A DNA stretch of 27,552 nt from Damh-18 sp036275695 (GTDB lineage: Bacteria > Patescibacteriota > Minisyncoccia > Phycocordibacterales > UBA918): NCBI GenBank assembly GCA_036275695.1, contig DASUDI010000022.1, positions 1 to 27,552 of the forward strand. Reading direction: 5' to 3'. Shown piece after piece: positions 5,826-13,953 of this stretch. Within the stretch, counting starts at the first letter, position 1, and every line of letters starts with the position of its first letter. Made by a program: the position numbers and the translations under genes. The notes under the pieces were generated by a model. The model ran no database searches and had not been told where the DNA came from. It was given only the letters and a program-made list of their open reading frames with translations.

Positions 5826-8306
5826 TCAAAAATAAACCATTGATGCAATTGCGTCTCCCGCGCGTAATTTCATTACTTTTACTCCTTGGGTTTGCCTCCC
5901 TGAACATGGCACGTCTTTGAGAGGAAGTTTGATGACTTGCCCTTTCTTGCTCATAATTACCAATTCACCTTCCTCACGACCAATTTCATTTACAATAGCA
6001 CCCCCAATAACATCCCCAGTTTTTGAAGTAACCTTTGCAGTCTTAATACCTGAACCGCCGCGCTTTTGTACTTTATATTCCTTTGCGGGCGTAGTCTTAC
6101 CAAATCCATGTTCCATTACCACGAGTATTTCCGCGTTCTTATCATTTTTTGAGAGCACATCAGCCGAAACAATAAAGTCACTTTTACCAAGTTTCATGGC
6201 AGCAACACCTGCAGCGGTACGTCCCATTTCACGCACATCACTTTCCTTAAAGCGAATTGACTGTCCCTTTGAGGTAATGAGCGAAACCTCATCTCCCTTA
6301 CCTACAAACCGTGCTGAAATGAGCGAGTCTCCCTCCCTGAGGGTAATCGCAATAAGTCCACTTCTGCGCACATCCTTAAATGCCGTTGCGTCACTCTTCT
6401 TTGCAACACCATCACGTGTCACCATCATAAGAGACCAGTCGCCTTCCCACTCCTCTTTTCGCACAGGAAGTACTGAGGTTACTTTTTCATCCTGCGTAAG
6501 CGCGAGGAAATTCATAATTGACTTCCCTTTTGTTGCACGACGACCTTCGGGTATCTCATACATCTTAGTCTGATAGACCTTACCTTTATCGGTAAAGAAT
6601 AGGAGGTCGCTGTGAGTCGAGGTAGTCACGAGTGTTGTTACCACATCTTCCTCCTTCGTGTTGAGATCGACGACACCCACACCACCGCGCTTTTGCGTGC
6701 GATATTCTGAAGGATTTGTGCGCTTCACGTATCCTCCCTGCGTAAGTACGAGCACACTTTCCTCATCCGACACCAAATCCTCAACACTGAGCATTTTCAC
6801 ACCACCTTTGATGATTTTAGTGCGGCGGTCATCGCCAAATTTTTCCGCAACTTCTCCGAGTTCATCCTTAATAATACCCAACATTTTTTTTCGACTCTTC
6901 AGGATTGCTTCAAGTTCTGCGATAAGTTTTTGAACTTCTTTAAGTTCATCCTCTATCTTCTTACGCTCAAGTCCCGCAAGCTTTTGTAGGCGCATATCGA
7001 GAATTGCCTGTGCCTGTATTGCTGAAAACTTAAATTGCTTCATAAGACCTTCATGCGCCGTAGGAACGTCTTTCGAAGCACGGATGAGTTTTATAATGGC
7101 ATCGATATGATCAAGCGCCTTTTTGAGTCCGAGAAGAATGTGTTCACGTTCCTGAGCTTTGATGAGGTCAAATTGCGTACGGCGGCGCACTACCTCCTCT
7201 CGGTGCTTAATATATTCCTCAAGCACCGCTTTAAGTGAGAGCGTCTGCGGAACTCCATCCACAAGCGCCACCATGTTGTAGTGGAATGTCTCTTCAAGTT
7301 GCGTGTGTTTGTATAATTTATTGAGAATAGTTTGTGGTTGCGCGCCAGACTTTAACTCAACCACCACTCGAATATCATGCGTTGATTCATCACGAAGATC
7401 ACGAATACCCTCGATTTTTTTATCACGTACGAGATCAGCGATCTTTACCAGCATATCTGCCTTATTCACGCGATATGGAATAGAAGTAATAATAATAGAA
7501 AAATTACCCTTTTTATCTTCAACAATTTCTGTTTCCCCACGCACCACCACACCCCCACGTCCATTTGCATACGCGTGCGCGATATCTTTTTGATTAAACG
7601 CAATGCCCCCAAGAGGAAAATCAGGACCCTTAATAAATTGGAGAAGGTCATTTGTAGTCGCGTCAGGAGTATCAATGAGGTGTGCTACCGCACTCGCCAC
7701 TTCACGAAGATTGTGTGGTGGAATATTGGTTGCCATACCCACCGCAATGCCCAAGGTTCCTGAAAGGAGTAAATTAGGTACCGCGGCGGGCAATACCTCG
7801 GGTTCTTTTTTTGTCCCGTCAAAATTTGGCCGCCAATCAACAGTATCTTTTTCAAGGTCACGAAGTAACTCCTCAGCAACGCGAGACATCTTTGCTTCTG
7901 TATATCGGTAGGCAGCGGCACTATCTCCGTCAATAGAACCGAAGTTTCCCTGTCCCATGACAAGTGGATATCTCGTCGTAAATCCTTGAGCGAGCTTAAC
8001 CATGGCATCATACACCGCAGCATCACCGTGTGGGTGAAAACTACCGAGCACATCTCCCACCACGGTTGCTGATTTTTTGAAACGCGCGCTTGCGGTAAGG
8101 CCATTGAGTCGCATTGAGTACAAAATACGTCTGTGCACCGGCTTTAGTCCGTCACGCACATCAGGAAGCGCGCGTGAGGTAATTACCGACATCGCGTAGT
8201 CGAGATACGCGGTCTGCATCTCTTCCGTGATGCTCTGTATCACCGTAGTATCGTGCTTTTGTGGCTCATTATGATCACTCTCTTTCTTTGTATTCTTTGC
8301 AGGCAT
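5826..8306 (-). CDS. gyrA: DNA gyrase subunit A
   Basis: 826 residues, normal for GyrA, the DNA-cleaving and wrapping subunit that with GyrB introduces negative supercoils. Seen in order: winged-helix breakage-reunion domain with LPDVRDGLKPVHRRILYSM (47-65), the quinolone-determining helix HPHGDAAVYDAM (91-102), GQGNFGSIDGD (118-128) and the catalytic tyrosine Y135 in AAYRYTE; the coiled-coil arm (about 370-480); then the C-terminal six-blade pinwheel starting near 515, with GyrA-box QKRGGVG (538-544), which distinguishes gyrase from ParC. The residue equivalent to E. coli Ser83 is Ala96, while the Asp87 equivalent (Asp100) is kept. gyrB is not in the window. A weak promoter lies at 8344-8373. 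Confidence 0.97.
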   Translation of the reverse strand: MPAKNTKKESDHNEPQKHDTTVIQSITEEMQTAYLDYAMSVITSRALPDVRDGLKPVHRRILYSMRLNGLTASARFKKSATVVGDVLGSFHPHGDAAVYDAMVKLAQGFTTRYPLVMGQGNFGSIDGDSAAAYRYTEAKMSRVAEELLRDLEKDTVDWRPNFDGTKKEPEVLPAAVPNLLLSGTLGIAVGMATNIPPHNLREVASAVAHLIDTPDATTNDLLQFIKGPDFPLGGIAFNQKDIAHAYANGRGGVVVRGETEIVEDKKGNFSIIITSIPYRVNKADMLVKIADLVRDKKIEGIRDLRDESTHDIRVVVELKSGAQPQTILNKLYKHTQLEETFHYNMVALVDGVPQTLSLKAVLEEYIKHREEVVRRRTQFDLIKAQEREHILLGLKKALDHIDAIIKLIRASKDVPTAHEGLMKQFKFSAIQAQAILDMRLQKLAGLERKKIEDELKEVQKLIAELEAILKSRKKMLGIIKDELGEVAEKFGDDRRTKIIKGGVKMLSVEDLVSDEESVLVLTQGGYVKRTNPSEYRTQKRGGVGVVDLNTKEEDVVTTLVTTSTHSDLLFFTDKGKVYQTKMYEIPEGRRATKGKSIMNFLALTQDEKVTSVLPVRKEEWEGDWSLMMVTRDGVAKKSDATAFKDVRRSGLIAITLREGDSLISARFVGKGDEVSLITSKGQSIRFKESDVREMGRTAAGVAAMKLGKSDFIVSADVLSKNDKNAEILVVMEHGFGKTTPAKEYKVQKRGGSGIKTAKVTSKTGDVIGGAIVNEIGREEGELVIMSKKGQVIKLPLKDVPCSGRQTQGVKVMKLRAGDAIASMVYF

Positions 8307-8343
8307 GGGTATCTAGTACTTACCGTTACTTATAAATGACGAT

Positions 8344-8373
8344 AGTATAGCAGACTAATCAGTCTTTGGTGAA
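8344..8373 (-). promoter_or_regulatory. possible gyrA promoter with inverted repeat in spacer
   Basis: On the minus strand TTCACC (8373-8368), an 18-base spacer and TATACT (8349-8344). The spacer holds AGACT-GATT-AGTCT (8352-8365), a small palindrome that could be an operator, though it also overlaps the 3' end of the upstream gene. The leader would be about 30 bases. Confidence 0.35.
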
Positions 8374-8867
8374 GTGGAGGTGCCAATAAGGATGACCTTT
8401 GGGTATGGCTGTGGTAACGGTATATTGTTTTCAATCTGAGTACCCATACGCTCATCCTCAGTCGCTACGCTTTCGTGGGTAATGAGTTCAGTTGATGTTG
8501 CTACTTTTTGATTAGAAATATTCGGGGTGGTTGATGTGGTTGTCGTGCTCTGTACGTGAAACTCAGAATTTCCCAAAGAATCCATATGTCTTGTTTCGGC
8601 AGTATTTTCCGTATTTACGGAAATATCCTGCAACGCCTGCATTGAATTCGCAAGTTGGTCTTTTCCATCATCAAGTACCTCGCGTATATCTTTTAAATCG
8701 GCACTCTGTGACATATCATTTGTAATATGCGAGAAAGAAGTAAATCGAGCAGGCAGTGTTGTTGCCCACACCACAGCGATAGAAAGCGTTGTGAGAAGCG
8801 CAACGCTAAAAGCGTACTGTGTTCGTACGTGCGATGGCTTTTCGTGAATACGTTTGCGTATCCCCAT
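8355..8867 (-). CDS. unrecognised single-pass membrane protein
   Basis: About 170 residues from the start MGIRKR; an in-frame ATG 57 bases further upstream would overlap the previous gene by 38 bases and adds an unconvincing Cys-rich leader. A basic N-terminus (RKRIHEKPSHVRTQYA) precedes one TM helix (about residues 21-38), followed by an exported Ser/Thr/Asn-rich domain with a Thr run (STTTTSTTP) and an acidic helix (SADLKDIREVLDDGKDQL). N-in/C-out topology is predicted from the positive-inside rule. The 'EKPxHxRxxYAF' style of N-terminus recurs in CPR membrane proteins of unknown role. It lies between the UlaG-like gene and gyrA, all on the minus strand. Confidence 0.65.
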   Translation of the reverse strand: MGIRKRIHEKPSHVRTQYAFSVALLTTLSIAVVWATTLPARFTSFSHITNDMSQSADLKDIREVLDDGKDQLANSMQALQDISVNTENTAETRHMDSLGNSEFHVQSTTTTSTTPNISNQKVATSTELITHESVATEDERMGTQIENNIPLPQPYPKVILIGTSTSPKTD

Positions 8868-8886
8868 ATAGCCATATAATAACACA

Positions 8887-9507
8887 CTACATGGATAGCA
8901 CGACAACCTCACCTTCCATTTCAAGCAAATCCTTCTTCTTGATGGTGAGTTTGTCTATGGATTTAACATTATCAGCGCCAATTTCCTTGAAAAAGGCTTT
9001 CAGTGCGCCGTCGTCATACAGCATAGGAATAATGCAACGCGCCTCTAACTTTGCCGAAAGTTTCGCCGCCGCGGGAACATCAAGTACATCACCGCCTCCA
9101 ATAGGCACAAAAAGTATATCGATATCACCAAATTCACCTAGTATTTTAGGGTCAATAGCCTCTTCACCAAGCGCACCCAAGAAAACCATATTGATATTTT
9201 CAAGATGCACTTGATAGAGTGTATTAAAACGCTTCACTCCTTCATACATAGTCGCTACACCAAAACCGCGAGCAGTTACATCACCAATCTCGTATTCGCC
9301 AGGACCATCCACTACAAATGCCTCTTTTGAACCATACGACATCTCTTCAACACCATTAAAATCAGGGTGATTGATAGAAGTAAACGCAACATTTGCTCCA
9401 AACTTAGTGGGTCCCAATTTTGATTTTTTTGAAATAGGATTAAACGCAATGGTCGTGTCACCAAATGAAACCTTAAAACATGAACCTCCGTGATATGTAA
9501 TTACCAT
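8887..9507 (-). CDS. UlaG-like beta-lactamase-fold protein with degenerate metal site
   Basis: 206 residues from MVITYHGGSCF; an in-frame upstream ATG at 9558 is rejected because a promoter ends just before the chosen start. The N-terminus (VITYHGGSCFKVSFGDTTIAFNP), the PGEYEIGDV stretch (about 69-77) and the strand pattern match COG2220 metal-dependent hydrolases (UlaG/RNase Z superfamily). The signature HxHxDH, expected near residue 45, reads I45-N-H47-P-D49-F50: the first and last His are replaced by Ile and Phe. Active versions bind two metals there, so this protein is probably a weak or non-hydrolytic relative. Its cellular role is unknown. Confidence 0.8.
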   Translation of the reverse strand: MVITYHGGSCFKVSFGDTTIAFNPISKKSKLGPTKFGANVAFTSINHPDFNGVEEMSYGSKEAFVVDGPGEYEIGDVTARGFGVATMYEGVKRFNTLYQVHLENINMVFLGALGEEAIDPKILGEFGDIDILFVPIGGGDVLDVPAAAKLSAKLEARCIIPMLYDDGALKAFFKEIGADNVKSIDKLTIKKKDLLEMEGEVVVLSM

Positions 9508-9516
9508 AGTGTATCT

Positions 9517-9545
9517 ATGATACAGGAGCACGGGTACTTGCGCAA
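9517..9545 (-). promoter_or_regulatory. promoter of the UlaG-like gene, leaderless
   Basis: On the minus strand TTGCGC (9545-9540), a 17-base spacer and TATCAT (9522-9517). Only nine bases separate the -10 box from the ATG at 9507, so the transcript should begin at or next to the start codon. Confidence 0.55.
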
Positions 9546-9597
9546 AGTCTAGATGCACTACATGTCACCTAGACACAGACATAAAAATATAGTACAT

Positions 9598-9626
9598 TTG
9601 CATCACCTTATTTAGGTAATTATTAG
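9598..9626 (+). promoter_or_regulatory. possible promoter of the S1 gene
   Basis: TTGCAT (9598-9603), a 17-base spacer and TATTAG (9621-9626). The leader to the ATG at 9713 would be about 80 bases, long enough for autoregulation of S1 by its own mRNA, which is known for E. coli rpsA but not shown here. Confidence 0.4.
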
Positions 9627-9712
9627 TTCTAACGGCATGCGCGTAATCCTGCTCTCATGGACACGGCCACGAGTAAGCGTTGAGTAGATACGTATCGCCG
9701 AGTAACAAAAAA

Positions 9713-10888
9713 ATGTCAGAAGAAAAAAAGTCGGTTATGAGCCGAATTTCTGCTGTTGTACGTGGTACAACGAGCACACCACATGAAGAACATGACGCTC
9801 CGCAGGATGTGTCATTGGTTAAGGGTGCCATGGATGCTTTTATAGATAAAAGTCCTAATCCTCCACGTGAGGGTGACATTGTTGAAGGTAAAGTTTCAGC
9901 AATTGGTCGCGCTCGTGTGTACATAGAAATCGAACCCTTTGGTACGGGGCTCATTTTTGGTCGCGAATTTATGAACGCGCGTGATATTCTCCGCAAAGTG
10001 TCCGTAGGTGACACTATTGCCGCGAAAGTCGTGGACGTGCGTAATCCAGACGGATACATTGAGCTATCGCTCAAAGAAGCGCGTCAAGCACTCATTTGGA
10101 GTGACGCTGAGGATGCGGTACGTAAACAAAACGTCATGCTGCTCCCTATCAAGGAGGCAAATAAAGGTGGTCTCATCATTGAGTGGCAAGGAATACAAGG
10201 ATTTCTTCCCGCGTCACAACTTTCTTCAGAACACTATCCACGAGTAGAAGATGGAGATAAAGATAAAATCCTCTCTGCACTCAATGATCTTGTTGGAAAA
10301 ACAATTTCGGTAATCATGATTACCGCGGACCAAAAAGAACAGAAACTCATATTCTCTGAAAAAGGACATCAAGAAAAAGAGGAAAAAGAGGAAAAAGTAA
10401 GTAGGTATGAAGTTGGAAACGTACTCTCAGGTACCGTTACGGGCGCGGTTGATTTTGGAATCTTTGTAAAACTCGAAGAAGGACTTGAAGGTCTTGTGCA
10501 CATTTCAGAACTCGATTGGGGTCTTGTAGAAGATACACGTTCACTTTATAAGGTGGGAGACCATGTCAAGGTAAAAGTCATTGAAGTGAAAGACGATAAG
10601 ATTTCTCTCTCAATCAAGCAACTCAAAGAAAACCCTTGGAGTACCGCCGCTTCAAAATATAAAAAAGATCAAGAGGTGCAAGGTGTGGTTATTAAATATA
10701 ATAAGCATGGCGCACTCGCTTCCATTGAAGAAGGTGTTGCGGGGCTCGTACATATCTCTGAGTTTGCAAGTGAAGAAGAGTTGCGTAAGACACTTTCACT
10801 TGGCTCAACATATACATTTGTAATTTCACTCTTTGAACCAAAGGATCAGCGTATGACACTCTCATACAAAAAACCTGTAAAAAATTAG
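9713..10888 (+). CDS. rpsA: 30S ribosomal protein S1 (four S1 domains)
   Basis: 391 residues from ATG 9713; an in-frame TTG at 9680 would add 11 residues but is a poorer start. S1 binds single-stranded mRNA and helps the 30S subunit initiate on structured or SD-poor messages. Four OB-fold S1 domains are visible: about 52-123, 138-216, 232-303 (the most typical, VDFGIFVKLEEGLEGLVHISEL) and 317-386. A charged Glu/Lys linker (QEKEEKEEKVS, about 220-230) separates domains 2 and 3. E. coli S1 has six domains; a four-domain form is common in other phyla. The first 48 residues are a polar, probably disordered extension. An S1 of this kind fits a genome in which several genes lack Shine-Dalgarno sites. 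Confidence 0.9.
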   Translation: MSEEKKSVMSRISAVVRGTTSTPHEEHDAPQDVSLVKGAMDAFIDKSPNPPREGDIVEGKVSAIGRARVYIEIEPFGTGLIFGREFMNARDILRKVSVGDTIAAKVVDVRNPDGYIELSLKEARQALIWSDAEDAVRKQNVMLLPIKEANKGGLIIEWQGIQGFLPASQLSSEHYPRVEDGDKDKILSALNDLVGKTISVIMITADQKEQKLIFSEKGHQEKEEKEEKVSRYEVGNVLSGTVTGAVDFGIFVKLEEGLEGLVHISELDWGLVEDTRSLYKVGDHVKVKVIEVKDDKISLSIKQLKENPWSTAASKYKKDQEVQGVVIKYNKHGALASIEEGVAGLVHISEFASEEELRKTLSLGSTYTFVISLFEPKDQRMTLSYKKPVKN

Positions 10889-10904
10889 AGGATACGATAT
10901 TCAG

Positions 10905-10949
10905 GTACAAAAAATCACCAGCACCGAAGGTGCTGGTGATTTTTTGTAC
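10905..10949. terminator. bidirectional terminator between S1 and pth
   Basis: 21-base perfect arms (core ATCACCAGCACC / GGTGCTGGTGAT) with a GAA loop, flanked by an A-run left and a T-run right, between converging genes. It serves both transcripts. Confidence 0.92.
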
Positions 10950-10958
10950 ACCACACAC

Positions 10959-11555
10959 TTAATTACACTCCCGCATCGCCACTTCCACGCCACGCGTAAT
11001 CAGCAGTTCTAGTGCCCTATCAACTTTTTCACCCACCGCATCCAATTTACGCATTTCCGTTGGTTTAAGTTTGGCGAGTACATATTTTGAAAGACGATCA
11101 CTTTCAGGCTGTTTTATGTTGCCAAATACTGTCACATGCGCTATCCCTATGCGAATACGCATAAAATCGGTAGTTCCTAGACTTTGTATAATAGACCGCA
11201 CACCATTATGCCCTCCCGCACCTCTATTTATTGAGACACGAATATCACCAAATGGTATCGCAATATCATCATGCACAACGACAAGCGTGGGTGTTGTTTC
11301 ATGAGCGTCCTTACGCGTGTCTAAATATCGCTTCACTGAACTCCCCGACTTATTCATAAAGGTAGTCGGAAAAAGTACCTCTATATCCTCACCATAAAGC
11401 ACCCCATCGGTAATGAGTGCGGTATACAGAGAGGATGGTACGAGAGGGTGCACGCCTCGTTTACGTATAACATATTCCATCACCATCCACCCAATATTGT
11501 GACGCGTGTCATGATACGCTTCGCCCGGATTACCGAGCGCGACGATCGTTATCAT
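10959..11555 (-). CDS. pth: peptidyl-tRNA hydrolase
   Basis: 198 residues from MITIVALGNPG. Pth cleaves the ester bond of peptidyl-tRNAs released by stalled ribosomes, recycling tRNA. Seen: GNPG with N9, the catalytic H19 in YHDTRHNIG, FMNKSG (66-71), D96 in VHDDIAIPFG and N117 in RGAGGHNGVRS, so all key residues are present. Another ATG six codons upstream (11573) is possible. An open reading frame continues to 11756, but that extension would overlap lepB and has no family support. Converges with the S1 gene across a shared terminator and diverges from lepB. The C-terminal lid region (LAKLKPTEMRKLD) is normal. Confidence 0.95.
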   Translation of the reverse strand: MITIVALGNPGEAYHDTRHNIGWMVMEYVIRKRGVHPLVPSSLYTALITDGVLYGEDIEVLFPTTFMNKSGSSVKRYLDTRKDAHETTPTLVVVHDDIAIPFGDIRVSINRGAGGHNGVRSIIQSLGTTDFMRIRIGIAHVTVFGNIKQPESDRLSKYVLAKLKPTEMRKLDAVGEKVDRALELLITRGVEVAMRECN

Positions 11556-11628
11556 GTCATCATTGTACACCATATTTAATTTTTTTGTATGCGCCTCCAT
11601 ATCACACCACACAAAAAAATAAAAAAAC

Positions 11629-11657
11629 TTGTGCGCATCACAATACACAGATATAAT
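11629..11657 (+). promoter_or_regulatory. lepB promoter
   Basis: TTGTGC (11629-11634), a 17-base spacer and TATAAT (11652-11657). The ATG at 11675 is 17 bases further and a TTG at 11669 is 11 bases further, so the leader is very short or absent. Confidence 0.65.
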
Positions 11658-11674
11658 ATCCACATCATTTGTAT

Positions 11675-12313
11675 ATGGAGCATACACACACACCACAAAG
11701 TTCTTCATCTGAGCATACCGTCTCCCAAACTCCTCACAAAAATCCTGAGAAACCACGAGGTGTCATCTCAGAAATATTTCACTTCTCTCTCATGGCACTT
11801 ATTATTGTTCTTCCTATACGATTATTCATAGCGCAACCATTCATCGTATCTGGCGAATCTATGGAGACCACCTTCTCCACTAAGCAATATCTCATTGTAG
11901 ATCAACTGACCTATCACTTTAATGAGCCACAGCGCGGTGATGTTATTGTTTTTAGATATCCTAAGGATCCATCTTCATTTTTTATTAAGCGCATTATCGG
12001 ACTCCCCGGTGACACCATCACCATCTCAGGACACACCGTTACTATTCAAAACGATGAACATACAGAAGGATTTATCCTTAATGAAGATTACATACTCGAC
12101 CTGAAGCCACTCGGTGAACACACTGAAAAATTAGGTGAGGCTGAATACTATGTCCTCGGAGATAACCGCGACAATAGTTCAGATTCACGATCGTGGGGTA
12201 TACTCCCCGAAGAAAATATTGTTGGTAGAGTGTTTCTACGACTCTTTCCATTTTCAAAAATGGGCTTATTCCCTGGACATGATGAATATATCTCATCAAC
12301 ACAGCAGAAATAA
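11675..12313 (+). CDS. lepB: signal peptidase I
   Basis: 212 residues from ATG 11675 (a TTG two codons earlier is an alternative). It removes signal peptides from exported proteins at the outer face of the membrane; its substrates in this window may include the pilin-like proteins. Seen: a polar N-terminal tail of about 28 residues, one TM helix (about 36-56), box B with the nucleophile Ser (GESMETTF, S62), box D with the general-base Lys (FFIKRIIGLPGD, K105) and box E GDNRDNSSDSRSWG. All catalytic residues are intact. A single TM anchor is typical of Gram-positive-type enzymes. It stands alone behind its own promoter, 37 bases ahead of the HisRS-like gene. Confidence 0.95.
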   Translation: MEHTHTPQSSSSEHTVSQTPHKNPEKPRGVISEIFHFSLMALIIVLPIRLFIAQPFIVSGESMETTFSTKQYLIVDQLTYHFNEPQRGDVIVFRYPKDPSSFFIKRIIGLPGDTITISGHTVTIQNDEHTEGFILNEDYILDLKPLGEHTEKLGEAEYYVLGDNRDNSSDSRSWGILPEENIVGRVFLRLFPFSKMGLFPGHDEYISSTQQK

Positions 12314-12350
12314 TATATGTTTTATTTATTAGCACCAAAATAAAGTACAT

Positions 12351-13523
12351 ATGGCAACAACACAAGATTTTCTTCGATCAGCATCACGTACCGCACACTA
12401 TTATGGTTTTTCCTCAGTCGATACACTTAGAGAGCACCCCTCATGCAAGAATGCGACCACGTCGGTAGCGCACCATGCGTCAGCACAAAACCGAAAAGAC
12501 GATTCGCTATATGGCTTGCTCACCGCAGGAATCACACACTATTTTGACCATAAACTTAACGCAATCCAAGGACCCTCACTATTTTATACCATTGATAAGG
12601 TGCCACGTGCTGGTGATATTGCAGTTTCGTTTAATGTAGTGAATGTTCAAAAAAGCATTGCTGAGGCACTTCTCATTCAAACAATACGCTCGTTTCTTGC
12701 TGATATTGGATACACCCACACCTCAGTACGTATAAACTCATTAGGTGATACTGAGTCAATAGCGCGATATAGTCGTGATTTAACTAATTTTCTCCGCAAA
12801 CGAATCGAGGACATTCCCCCAACCGCACGTGAACTCATGAAGCAGCACCCCTGTCTCGCATACATGCACCTTCTTGAAAAGAATCATGAACTTTGTGAAA
12901 AAGCGCCTAATACGCATGAATATCTCAGTGATTCAAGCAGAAAACATTTTCGTGAAATTGTTGAGTATCTTGATATGTCCCAAACACCGTTTGAGATTGA
13001 CACTCGACTCATGGGTCACCATGAATGCTATTCGGATACACTTTTTGCAGTCGATATACTTGACGAAAATTTCAATAAGTACGGTGACGCGAGTCCCGTT
13101 CTTGCGCGCGGTGGGCGCTATGACGCATTTGTCACCCGCATGTCAAAAGAACGCATACCCGCTACCGGTGCAGTAGTCATTCTTAAAAACAAAAAGGCAC
13201 CTGATGAAATTGTCACCCCTCGCTCACGCAAAACACCAAATGTGTATTTTGCGCACCTTGGCTTTGGTCCAAAGGTACGCAGTCTTCTCCTTATAGAAGA
13301 ATTGCGCAAGGTAGGCATACAGGTACATCAAAACATTATTAGCGACTCTCTCTCTGAGCAATTACGACGCGCTGACTCTCTCAAAGCAGAGTATGCGGTT
13401 ATTCTTGGACACAAAGAATACATGGAGAATTCAATTATTATTCGCAATCTTCGTGAACAGAGCCAAGAGTGTGTACCCATACAATCACTTATACCTTACT
13501 TAAGAAAGGTTGCTACGGTGTAA
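12351..13523 (+). CDS. degenerate histidyl-tRNA-synthetase-like protein
   Basis: 390 residues with the class II HisRS layout: a catalytic-like domain, the strand-helix VRINSLGDTES (126-136), GGRYD (254-258, class II motif 3 region start) and a C-terminal anticodon-binding-like domain (about 295-385, VYFAHLGFGPKVRSLLLIEELRKVGIQV). But the parts needed for catalysis are gone. Motif 2, normally RxERPQKGRxREF, reads VPRAGDIAVSFNVVN (84-98), and the histidine-binding loop LVRGLDYYTGTVFE reads LMGHHECYSDTLFAVDI (220-236). It is therefore unlikely to charge tRNA-His. Known HisRS relatives with lost aminoacylation include HisZ (regulatory subunit of HisG) and the Gcn2 HisRS domain; which role applies here is open. 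No his genes are nearby. Confidence 0.75.
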   Translation: MATTQDFLRSASRTAHYYGFSSVDTLREHPSCKNATTSVAHHASAQNRKDDSLYGLLTAGITHYFDHKLNAIQGPSLFYTIDKVPRAGDIAVSFNVVNVQKSIAEALLIQTIRSFLADIGYTHTSVRINSLGDTESIARYSRDLTNFLRKRIEDIPPTARELMKQHPCLAYMHLLEKNHELCEKAPNTHEYLSDSSRKHFREIVEYLDMSQTPFEIDTRLMGHHECYSDTLFAVDILDENFNKYGDASPVLARGGRYDAFVTRMSKERIPATGAVVILKNKKAPDEIVTPRSRKTPNVYFAHLGFGPKVRSLLLIEELRKVGIQVHQNIISDSLSEQLRRADSLKAEYAVILGHKEYMENSIIIRNLREQSQECVPIQSLIPYLRKVATV

Positions 13524-13573
13524 CAACGATTTTACACCAGCGACATATCACGACACATGCCATTTACGGCAAC

Positions 13574-13602
13574 TTGCGCTAATATGCTGAGCATGGTATC
13601 CT
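13574..13602 (+). promoter_or_regulatory. rpsU promoter, leaderless
   Basis: TTGCGC (13574-13579), a 17-base spacer and TATCCT (13597-13602). Nine bases separate the -10 box from ATG 13612. Same -35 hexamer and same geometry as the UlaG-like gene promoter. Confidence 0.55.
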
Positions 13603-13611
13603 CTTCGCACT

Positions 13612-13857
13612 ATGGCAACAAATGTTGAAGTAACAAAGCACAATCAAGAAAGCACCGCGAATCTCATTCGTCGTTTTACAAAACGTGTTCAAGGATCGGG
13701 TGTTCTTCCTCGACTCCGTAAGGAGCGCTATTTTAGTCGAGATAAATCAGAAATGGTACACCGCTCAAAGAAACTTAAAAAGCTCGACAGTAAAGATAAA
13801 TACGACTCAATGCTTAAGCTTGGCAAAATTCAAGAAAACACGAAGCGAAGACGATAA
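13612..13857 (+). CDS. rpsU: 30S ribosomal protein S21
   Basis: 81 residues, very basic, with the S21 pattern: an N-terminal strand (VEVTKHNQESTANLIRRFTKRV) followed by LPRLRKERYFSRDKSEMVHRSKK, like the R/K-rich helices that follow in bS21. S21 sits near the 3' end of 16S rRNA at the anti-Shine-Dalgarno region and helps mRNA selection. The C-terminus is about ten residues longer than E. coli S21 and ends KRRR. It is a single-gene unit: own promoter immediately upstream and a strong terminator six bases after the stop. Confidence 0.9.
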   Translation: MATNVEVTKHNQESTANLIRRFTKRVQGSGVLPRLRKERYFSRDKSEMVHRSKKLKKLDSKDKYDSMLKLGKIQENTKRRR

Positions 13858-13862
13858 GAAAG

Positions 13863-13889
13863 AAAAAACAGCGGTAACGCTGTTTTTTT
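13863..13889 (+). terminator. intrinsic terminator of rpsU
   Basis: 11-base arms AAAAAACAGCG and CGCTGTTTTTT with a GTAA tetraloop and a seven-T run. Only five pairs are GC-containing, but the A/T flanks extend the stem. Confidence 0.85.
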
Positions 13890-13953
13890 GTAATGTTAAT
13901 GTATACAGAGTGTCACCGTTGTTATATGCGTGGTATGTTACACTTACACAACC

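Noticed and set aside
5917..6573. Long plus-strand open frame opposite gyrA
   Set aside because: A shadow frame with Ser/Pro/Leu-rich, non-globular composition and no SD; gyrA on the minus strand is certain.
11556..11756. 67-residue N-terminal extension of pth
   Set aside because: It overlaps lepB and its promoter, contains no family signal, and Pth begins normally at the residues just before GNPG.
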